From: Nitrospirota bacterium
GTDB lineage: Bacteria; Nitrospirota; Nitrospiria; Nitrospirales; UBA8639
Direction of reading: 5' to 3'
Length of the DNA stretch: 5,020 nucleotides
Assembly: GCA_003235785.1 (NCBI GenBank)
Contig: QJYE01000220.1
Coordinates: forward strand, 1 to 5,020
In this document: one piece after another, positions 1 through 5,020 of the stretch
Layout of the letters: each line of letters opens with the position of its first letter
Numbering within the stretch: the stretch's first letter is position 1
The notes under the pieces: generated by a model
What the model was told of the DNA's origin: nothing
What the model saw: only the letters and a program-made list of their open reading frames with translations
The model's database searches: none
Program-made: the position numbers and the translations under genes

Positions 1-134
1 CAGGCAGGGATCATGAGGAACCATCTTCTCTTCCGTAGGTAGCGGGTTTCAAGGTTATTCAAGTGTCTTGTGGGTGTGGAGAAGGGTTTCATCGTATTAC
101 TTGTGGAATTGAATAATGTGATGAGTTGTTACAC
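1..134 (+). promoter_or_regulatory. Leader region upstream of tdh, with short direct repeats
   Basis: This non-coding leader precedes the first gene and is where an operon promoter would be expected, but I found no -35/-10 pair with good spacing. AT-rich segments at 95-100 (TATTAC) and 114-119 (TAATGT) are possible -10 elements, each without a matching -35. Two exact direct repeats are visible: GGGTTTCA at 44-51 and 84-91 (40 bp apart), and TTCAAG at 48-53 and 58-63 (10 bp apart). Both spacings are whole helical turns, which suits a regulator binding one DNA face, though repeats this short can arise by chance. No terminator hairpin of an upstream gene is seen. The regulatory role is inferred from position only. 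Confidence 0.3.
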
Positions 135-138
135 ATGA
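121..138 (+). other. Possible five-codon leader ORF overlapping the tdh start
   Basis: ATG at 121 opens a tiny frame encoding M-S-C-Y-T and ending in TGA at 136-138. That stop shares ATGA with the tdh start codon at 135-137, the arrangement typical of translational coupling. Just upstream, ATG at 116-118 is followed at once by TGA at 119-121, a start-stop pair. A weak Shine-Dalgarno-like GTGGA lies at 103-107. Nothing shows that either is translated. The alternative is that GATGAG at 120-125 is simply a weak ribosome binding site for tdh, nine bases before its ATG. Confidence 0.2.
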
Positions 139-1169
139 AAGCCCTCCTAAAAATTAAACCTGAAAAGGGTCTCACGCTGATGGATGGCCCGGATCCGAAG
201 CCGGGTCCCTCTGATGTCCTTATCCGTGTTAAAGCCACGTCTTTATGCGGAACCGACGCGCATATTTATAATTGGGATGACTGGGCCAGTCACCGCGTCC
301 ATCTTCCACGGATTATCGGTCATGAAATGTTCGGGGAAGTGCTCGAGGTGGGGGCTGAGGTGTCTACCGTCAACGTTGGGGATCGAGTGGCCGCGGAATC
401 CCATTTAACCTGTGGTCGATGTTTCCAATGTAGAACCTGTCAGGCGCATGTCTGTAAAAACTACCGAATTTTAGGCATCGATTTCGATGGGTCCTATGCG
501 GAATACGTCTCTCTACCCGAACGGGTGTTATGGAAAACAGCGCCTGATCTTCCTCCGGAATTGGGTTGTCTCCATGAACCGTTAGGAAATGCCGTGGATG
601 CCGCCCTGGCTGAAGATCTGACTGGCCATACGGTTCTGGTGACCGGGTGTGGGCCGACCGGCCTGTTTGCGATTGCGGTCGCTCGTACCGCTGGTGCTGC
701 GCAGATCATTGCAACCGACATCAGTGATTACCGCCTTCAATTAGCGACTCAACTCGGAGCCGACCAGGTTTTCAATGCCAACACGTTATCCCCTGAGGCC
801 TTGGGTGCCGCCCTTTCGGATCTCATGGGCGGTGAGGGTGTGGACGCGGCCTTAGAAATGTCCGGTGATCCGGCCGCCTTACATCTGGCGTTTCAGTCCG
901 TCAAAAATGGCGGGCGTGTGACGTTGTTTGGCATTCCAAGGGGGCAAGTCTGTTTTGATTTGCCCAATGAAATTATCTTCAAAGGGATACGGGTCTATGG
1001 TGTGACCGGCCGGCGCTTATTCGGAACGTGGTATCGGTTAGCGGGCTTGTTTAAAGCGGGTCTCAACATTCGACCTGTCGTGACCCATACCATTCCGCTG
1101 GCGGATTTTGCCAAAGGGTTTGACCTGGTCAACTCAGGCCAATGCGGAAAAGTGGTGATGCTTCCCTAA
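135..1169 (+). CDS. tdh: L-threonine 3-dehydrogenase, zinc-dependent MDR family
   Basis: This cytosolic enzyme oxidises L-threonine with NAD+ to 2-amino-3-oxobutyrate, the substrate of the next gene's product. The 344-residue protein aligns by eye along its whole length with E. coli Tdh (341 aa). The GroES-like catalytic domain (about 1-145) has C38 and the H63-E64 pair for catalytic zinc, then C93, C96, C99 and C107 for structural zinc. H-I-Y-N-W at 43-47 is a threonine dehydrogenase signature. The Rossmann domain has G171-C-G-P-T-G176 and D195, expected to bind the NAD ribose. Near the C-terminus, F-x-T-W-Y and S-G-Q-x-G-K-V also match. ATG at 135 is preferred over an in-frame TTG at 126 because it gives MKAL as in E. 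coli and puts the zinc ligands at the same numbers. C102 is an extra cysteine in the zinc lobe. Other MDR polyol dehydrogenases are less likely, given the kbl neighbour. Confidence 0.96.
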   Translation: MKALLKIKPEKGLTLMDGPDPKPGPSDVLIRVKATSLCGTDAHIYNWDDWASHRVHLPRIIGHEMFGEVLEVGAEVSTVNVGDRVAAESHLTCGRCFQCRTCQAHVCKNYRILGIDFDGSYAEYVSLPERVLWKTAPDLPPELGCLHEPLGNAVDAALAEDLTGHTVLVTGCGPTGLFAIAVARTAGAAQIIATDISDYRLQLATQLGADQVFNANTLSPEALGAALSDLMGGEGVDAALEMSGDPAALHLAFQSVKNGGRVTLFGIPRGQVCFDLPNEIIFKGIRVYGVTGRRLFGTWYRLAGLFKAGLNIRPVVTHTIPLADFAKGFDLVNSGQCGKVVMLP

Positions 1170-1214
1170 TAGCACATAAGGAAAATTCCCACGGTAGGAA
1201 TGTTCGAAACTTCT

Positions 1215-1220
1215 AAAGGT
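1215..1220 (+). promoter_or_regulatory. Ribosome binding site of kbl
   Basis: AAAGGT lies eight bases before the kbl ATG at 1229, a moderate Shine-Dalgarno match at good spacing. It supports the first of two consecutive ATG codons (1229 and 1232) as the start. It also shows that kbl can be translated independently of tdh across the 59-base gap. Confidence 0.55.
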
Positions 1221-1228
1221 CCAGGCCA

Positions 1229-2419
1229 ATGATGCCGCAACTCTTTCAGCGCCTTCTTCAAACCCAATTGGAAGAGATACGCTCTGCTGGTTTGTTTAAA
1301 GCGGAACGCCATATTCTTGGGCCACAAGGATCTCACATTCGTGTCTCGCAAGGGGAAGTGCTCAACCTCTGTGCCAATAACTATCTTGGGCTGGCCAATC
1401 ATCAACAGGTCATTCAAGCGGCGGAGGAAGGCCTGCGCCAATATGGTTTTGGCATGGCCTCCGTTCGGTTTATTTGCGGGACTCAGGATCAGCACCAACA
1501 ACTGGAGGATCGCATCAGTCGATTTTTAGGAACTGATGCCACCATACTGTATTCCTCCTGCTTTGACGCCAATACCGGTCTCTTTGAAACGATTCTGAAT
1601 GAGGAAGATGCGGTTATCAGTGATGCGCTGAACCATGCCAGCCTCATCGACGGCATTCGGCTGTGTAAGGCCAAGCGGTTTCGGTATGCCCATTCGGATA
1701 TGCATGAGTTGGAGACCGTGCTCCAACAAGCTTCTGAAGCGCGAGTTCGGCTGATAGCCACTGATGGTGTCTTCTCTATGGACGGTGATTGCGCCAAATT
1801 AGACTGCATCACGGAATTGGCGGAACAGTATGATGCGGTAGTGCTTGTGGATGACAGTCATGCGACGGGCGTGTTGGGCAAGCAGGGAAAAGGGACGCCA
1901 ACCTATTTTGGCGTCAGTGAAAAAGTCGATCTGATCACGAGTACCTTGGGGAAATCATTAGGAGGAGGCTCAGGGGGATTTACTTCCGGACGCCGGGAAA
2001 TAATTGAACTATTGCGGCAGCGATCCAGGCCATATCTCTTTTCCAATGCCTTACCTCCTGTCATGACCGCTGCAGCCCTCAAGGCTTTGGATATCGTGAT
2101 CCAAGGTGAAGACTTGCGTGACACCATTATCACACATGCCCAATTCTTCAGATCAAAGCTGAAGGCATTAGGTTTCCGGATCATTCCAGGGGATCATCCC
2201 ATTATTCCGGTCATGCTGGGAGAGGCCGAGTTGGCGACCCGTATGGCGGAGCGATTGCTGGAGGAAGGCATCTATGTCATCGGCTTTAGTTTTCCGGTGG
2301 TGCCGAAGGGACAAGCTCGTATTCGGGTGCAAATGTCAGCGGCCCATACCCGGGAAGACTTGGAACGAGCCCTTCAGGCGTTTGAGACAGTAGGACGAGA
2401 ACTGAGCGTGATCCGCTAA
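1229..2419 (+). CDS. kbl: 2-amino-3-ketobutyrate CoA ligase (glycine C-acetyltransferase)
   Basis: This PLP-dependent enzyme of the alpha-oxoamine synthase family (fold type I) splits 2-amino-3-oxobutyrate with CoA into glycine and acetyl-CoA, completing threonine degradation begun by Tdh. The 396 residues match E. coli Kbl (398 aa) end to end by eye. Visible signatures are N50-N-Y-L-G54, the G-M-A-S-V-R-F-I-C-G-T block at 75-85, S-S-C-F-D-A-N at 109-115, N135-H136-A-S (H136 expected to stack on PLP), D208-D-S-H211 (D208 to the pyridine nitrogen), and the Schiff-base lysine K242 in T-L-G-K-S-L-G-G. R366, in P-K-G-Q-A-R-I-R, is expected to hold the substrate carboxylate. Related synthases (BioF, HemA, Spt) share the fold, but these exact blocks and the tdh neighbour identify Kbl. 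It begins 59 bases after tdh and ends 10 bases before the next gene. No defect is seen. Confidence 0.97.
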   Translation: MMPQLFQRLLQTQLEEIRSAGLFKAERHILGPQGSHIRVSQGEVLNLCANNYLGLANHQQVIQAAEEGLRQYGFGMASVRFICGTQDQHQQLEDRISRFLGTDATILYSSCFDANTGLFETILNEEDAVISDALNHASLIDGIRLCKAKRFRYAHSDMHELETVLQQASEARVRLIATDGVFSMDGDCAKLDCITELAEQYDAVVLVDDSHATGVLGKQGKGTPTYFGVSEKVDLITSTLGKSLGGGSGGFTSGRREIIELLRQRSRPYLFSNALPPVMTAAALKALDIVIQGEDLRDTIITHAQFFRSKLKALGFRIIPGDHPIIPVMLGEAELATRMAERLLEEGIYVIGFSFPVVPKGQARIRVQMSAAHTREDLERALQAFETVGRELSVIR

Positions 2420-2429
2420 TCATGACGAT

Positions 2430-4148
2430 ATGAATGAAACCCCTCAAAAGCTTTCATATGTGCATCGGGGTGGAGACACGCCTCTGCTTGGAGCGACGAT
2501 CTGGAGTTTTTTTAAAAAAACCGTCGCGTCATGTCCGCAGGGTGAAGCTCTCGTTTCTATTCCACAGGGCAAGCGTTTAACGTTTGTCGAATTTCAGGAA
2601 GAAGCCGGCAAGCTGGCCAAAGGGTTGATGGCCCTGAACATTGGGCGGGGCGACCGGGTTGGTATTTGGTCCACCAATAATCTCGAATGGGTCCTGTTGC
2701 AAATGGCCACGGCCCGCATCGGAGCCGTTCTCGTCAATATCAATCCGGCCTATCCCCCGGAAGAATTGCATCATGCCCTTTCGCGTGCTCGCGTCCAGGT
2801 GCTCTTTTTGATTCCCTCCTTCCGAACGTCCCACTATGTTCAGATGGTGTGTGAATTGTGTCCGGAAGCCAAAGATGCCGATCCGGAGAAATTCGCATGT
2901 TCACGTCTTCCCGACCTCCGATGCCTAGTGGTGTATGACCCTGTTGACGTGGAACATACGAAGCGCCCCGAGGCTGGTTTTCTAACCTGGAGGGAGGTTC
3001 TGGCGAAAGGGGCGGATGTTTCAGACGAAGCGTTATCCAATCGCGAGGCCACGCTTGATCCTGATGATCCCATTAACATTCAATTCACGTCGGGAACCAC
3101 CGGCTTTCCCAAAGCGGTGCTGTTAACGCATCACAATATTCTCAATAATGGGTACTTTACCGGCAAGATCATGCACTTTGGCCCGGAAGACCGCCTCTGC
3201 GTCTCGGTGCCCTTTTATCACTGCTTTGGTATGGTGGTGGCCAATTTGGCCTGCGTCACCTCCGGAGCCACCATCGTGATTCCCGCAGATCATTTTGATC
3301 CCGGTGCGATCCTGACCGCCGTCGAGAAGGAACGATGCACGGCGCTGTATGGCGTGCCGACGATGTTTATTGCAGAACTGGAGCATCCGGAATTTCACCG
3401 GTTCAATCTTTCGTCCTTGCGCACCGGCATTATGGCGGGGGCACCTTGTCCGCCGGAGCTGGTGCGTCGTGTCATTGAAGATATGGGGTGTAAGGAAATC
3501 CTGATTGGTTACGGGCAAACCGAAGCCTCTCCCATAACGCATTTGACGCGACCCGAGGATTCCTTTGAACGGCGCATTGAAACCGTCGGAACCAATCTTC
3601 CCCACCAGGAGGTGAAAGTGATTGATGTGCGGAACGGCTTTGTGGTGCCGACCAATCATCAGGGTGAAGTGTGTTTTCGGGGCTACCATGTCATGCGCGG
3701 ATATTATGGTCAGGAGGAAGCGACCCATGAGGCCATTGATGAAGCAGGATGGCTCCATTCCGGAGATCTCGGGATTCTTGATGATGACGGCTATCTCCGC
3801 ATTACCGGCCGGCTCAAAGATATGATCATTAGAGGAGGTGAAAACATTTACCCTGCCGAAATCGAGGCATTCTATTTTCGTCATCCCAAGATTGCTGAAA
3901 TTGAGGTATTTGGTGTGCCCGATTCAAAAATGGGAGAAGAAGTGGCCGCCTGGATCAAGCTTCACCAAGGCCAACAAGGTGAACCGGAAGAGTTTCGAGA
4001 ATATGCGAAAGGGCACATGGCTCATTACAAGATTCCACGGTATGTGTGGATTGTGGATCAATTCCCTCTGACGGTCACCGGAAAGATCCAGAAATATCGT
4101 ATGCGGGAGATTGCGTCTGAGTGGCTGGCGAAGGGGAAGCTATCCTAA
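2430..4148 (+). CDS. ACSF2-type medium-chain acyl-CoA synthetase (AMP-binding)
   Basis: This member of the ANL adenylate-forming superfamily activates a carboxylic acid with ATP to an acyl-AMP and then forms acyl-CoA plus AMP. The 572 residues resemble mitochondrial ACSF2 throughout, including S-Y-V-H near the N-terminus, D-P-I-N-I-Q-F before the P-loop and P-L-T-V-T-G-K-I-Q-K at the end. Motifs in order are the P-loop T220-S-G-T-T-G-F-P-K228, Y361-G-Q-T-E365 (adenine and Mg-ATP), G445-D446 (ribose), the hinge R461-L-K-D464 followed by M-I-I-R-G-G-E-N-I-Y-P, and catalytic lysine K552. All key residues are intact. No signal peptide or membrane segment is apparent. No strong Shine-Dalgarno precedes the ATG, and kbl ends only 10 bases upstream, so coupled translation is likely. 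ACSF2 relatives prefer medium-chain fatty acids, but chain length cannot be read here; propionate, branched or other acids remain possible. Many databases would call it FadD-like. Confidence 0.92.
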   Translation: MNETPQKLSYVHRGGDTPLLGATIWSFFKKTVASCPQGEALVSIPQGKRLTFVEFQEEAGKLAKGLMALNIGRGDRVGIWSTNNLEWVLLQMATARIGAVLVNINPAYPPEELHHALSRARVQVLFLIPSFRTSHYVQMVCELCPEAKDADPEKFACSRLPDLRCLVVYDPVDVEHTKRPEAGFLTWREVLAKGADVSDEALSNREATLDPDDPINIQFTSGTTGFPKAVLLTHHNILNNGYFTGKIMHFGPEDRLCVSVPFYHCFGMVVANLACVTSGATIVIPADHFDPGAILTAVEKERCTALYGVPTMFIAELEHPEFHRFNLSSLRTGIMAGAPCPPELVRRVIEDMGCKEILIGYGQTEASPITHLTRPEDSFERRIETVGTNLPHQEVKVIDVRNGFVVPTNHQGEVCFRGYHVMRGYYGQEEATHEAIDEAGWLHSGDLGILDDDGYLRITGRLKDMIIRGGENIYPAEIEAFYFRHPKIAEIEVFGVPDSKMGEEVAAWIKLHQGQQGEPEEFREYAKGHMAHYKIPRYVWIVDQFPLTVTGKIQKYRMREIASEWLAKGKLS

Positions 4149-4152
4149 ATCC

Positions 4153-4160
4153 GAAAGGGG
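4153..4160 (+). promoter_or_regulatory. Ribosome binding site of the gamma-delta oxidoreductase gene
   Basis: GAAAGGGG is a purine-rich Shine-Dalgarno-like site lying between the synthetase stop (4148) and ATG 4165, only four bases before the ATG, slightly closer than usual. It supports the chosen start, and the protein then begins directly with the first beta strand of the gamma domain (M-I-R-I-R-F-H-G). Confidence 0.5.
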
Positions 4161-4164
4161 TCAT

Positions 4165-5020
4165 ATGATTCGCATTCGCTTTCATGGGCGCGGGGGGCAT
4201 GGGATTAAAACGGCAAGTCGTATTGTCGGAACGGCGGCATTCCTCGCCGGCTATCAGGTGCAGGACTCTCCGATTTATGGGGCTGAGCGACGCGGGGCGC
4301 CTGTGACAGCCTTTACGCGAATGGATACCACTCCGATTCTCGAGCGGGGAATTATCACCGAACCCGATCTCATTATCTGTGGAGATGAAACCTTACTGGA
4401 ATCACCGGCAACCGGCGTCTTGAACGGCGTTGAAAGCGCTTCTGCCGTCTTCATCAACACGAGCAATCTTGAAGCACTGAAGACCAAGATCAAGATTGAT
4501 ACTCCCACGGTGGCCCTTGATGTCACTCGGCGGACACTTGACCATATTGGAAAAGCGTCTGCCCTCAGTGTGGGTCTAGGGTCAGCCGCGGTTCGTCTCT
4601 CCGGACTGATCTCCCTCGAACACCTTCGTGAGGCAGTCCGAATGGAACTCGAAGAACTCGGGCTTGATGCGCAAACCATCGAGAAAAACCTGCGTTTGGC
4701 AGAAGAAATTTTCGAAGGGCTGGAAAAGGTCACCATGCAGCAAGGGAAAGCTTCCGCCATACACGCGATCCATGAGATGGGCTATGACCATGTGTTGTTG
4801 GGAACGCCCAGCATCCTGGCTCCCGGCAATGCAGAAGCTCGGCAGACAGGCTCTTGGCGGGTGGAGCGCCCGGAAATTGATTATGAACATTGCACGCGTT
4901 GCGGCCTCTGTTTTGTTCATTGCCCTGACGGGGCAATTTCCCTTGATGAACAAGGGTATCCAGTGATCGACTATGACCATTGCAAGGGCTGCTTAATCTG
5001 TCTGGAGCAATGTCCGCGAC
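4165..5020 (+). CDS. 2-oxoacid:ferredoxin oxidoreductase, fused gamma-delta subunit (3' end cut by window)
   Basis: The frame is open from ATG 4165 to the window edge (285 codons) with no stop, so the gene continues downstream. Residues 1-185 form a POR/KOR gamma domain: the N-terminal F-H-G-R-G-G-H-G glycine loop (7-13), T-A-S at 16-18, then Y-G-A-E-R-R-G-A-P at 38-46, typical of CoA-handling gamma subunits. A linker of about 50 residues leads to a delta-type bacterial ferredoxin domain with two [4Fe-4S] motifs: C243, C246, C249, C253-P and C273, C276, C279, C283-P. Such enzymes interconvert 2-oxoacid plus CoA and acyl-CoA plus CO2 using ferredoxin; the catalytic TPP subunits (alpha and beta) are absent here and expected next. 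Pyruvate is the commonest substrate, but 2-oxoglutarate or branched 2-oxoacids cannot be excluded. H12 replaces the Gln more usual in the G-x-G-G-Q-G loop. It follows the synthetase by 16 bases, indicating the same operon. Confidence 0.9.
   Translation, partial: MIRIRFHGRGGHGIKTASRIVGTAAFLAGYQVQDSPIYGAERRGAPVTAFTRMDTTPILERGIITEPDLIICGDETLLESPATGVLNGVESASAVFINTSNLEALKTKIKIDTPTVALDVTRRTLDHIGKASALSVGLGSAAVRLSGLISLEHLREAVRMELEELGLDAQTIEKNLRLAEEIFEGLEKVTMQQGKASAIHAIHEMGYDHVLLGTPSILAPGNAEARQTGSWRVERPEIDYEHCTRCGLCFVHCPDGAISLDEQGYPVIDYDHCKGCLICLEQCPR

Noticed and set aside
1..42. Possible C-terminal tail of an upstream gene, open in frame 1 until TAG at 40-42
   Set aside because: Thirteen codons with no recognisable motif are not enough; the other two plus frames also close within 40 bases.
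126..128. TTG at 126 as an alternative tdh start
   Set aside because: It adds only M-L-H before a family-typical MKAL start, has no better ribosome binding site, and shifts the zinc ligands off the numbering shared with E. coli Tdh.
186..208. GC-rich inverted repeat (CCCGG/CCGGG) early in tdh
   Set aside because: It falls in codons for a Pro/Gly/Asp-rich stretch that fits the Tdh family, so coding constraint explains it; no U tract or regulatory context is present.
1185..1201. Short inverted repeat ATTCC/GGAAT with a 7-base loop between tdh and kbl
   Set aside because: A 5-bp AT-containing stem with no following T run is too weak for a terminator. The flanking genes form a known functional pair, so termination here would be unexpected.
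3123..3884. 253-codon open frame on the minus strand
   Set aside because: It lies wholly within the synthetase gene, whose plus-strand product has all ANL motifs in order. The antisense translation shows no recognisable domain and is best explained as a codon-bias shadow.
4275..4980. Minus-strand open frames of 161 and 132 codons and a plus-strand frame of 112 codons
   Set aside because: All overlap the gamma-delta oxidoreductase frame, which has clear gamma and ferredoxin motifs. These frames show no domain and are low-complexity or unfamiliar in sequence.

Overview
The window carries four consecutive plus-strand genes packed closely enough to be one operon: L-threonine 3-dehydrogenase (tdh, 135-1169), 2-amino-3-ketobutyrate CoA ligase (kbl, 1229-2419), an ACSF2-type medium-chain acyl-CoA synthetase (2430-4148), and the first 285 codons of a fused gamma-delta subunit of a 2-oxoacid:ferredoxin oxidoreductase (4165 to beyond 5020). 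The gaps between genes are 59, 10 and 16 nt. No RNA gene, insertion sequence, CRISPR array or clear terminator was seen. No gene-free stretch exceeds about 135 bases.

Tdh and Kbl are the standard two-step threonine degradation pair. Threonine is oxidised with NAD+ to 2-amino-3-oxobutyrate, which Kbl cleaves with CoA to glycine and acetyl-CoA. Both proteins keep every catalytic and cofactor residue I could check against my memory of the E. coli enzymes. The third gene makes acyl-CoA from a free carboxylic acid and ATP. The fourth is part of a CoA-dependent, ferredoxin-linked 2-oxoacid oxidoreductase, whose alpha and beta subunits (TPP and 2-oxoacid binding) are not in the window and would be expected just downstream. 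All four genes therefore concern acyl-CoA. An attractive but unproven reading is a module feeding acetyl-CoA or other acyl-CoA into, or drawing it from, a ferredoxin-linked 2-oxoacid step such as acetyl-CoA to pyruvate.

The first 134 bases are a leader with no credible long ORF. It has short direct repeats (GGGTTTCA twice at exactly 40 bp spacing; TTCAAG twice at 10 bp) and a five-codon mini-ORF whose stop codon overlaps the tdh start as ATGA. I could not place a convincing -35/-10 promoter.

The sequence looks bacterial, moderate in GC (by eye in the low to mid 50s percent), with Shine-Dalgarno-like sites of varying strength. The ferredoxin-dependent oxidoreductase suggests an anaerobe, a microaerophile or an autotroph using reductive carboxylation; Nitrospirota or a related Gram-negative group would fit, but the window does not prove a taxon. 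This is mostly recognisable central metabolism. The unusual part is the gene combination and the gamma-delta fusion, not an unknown protein family.
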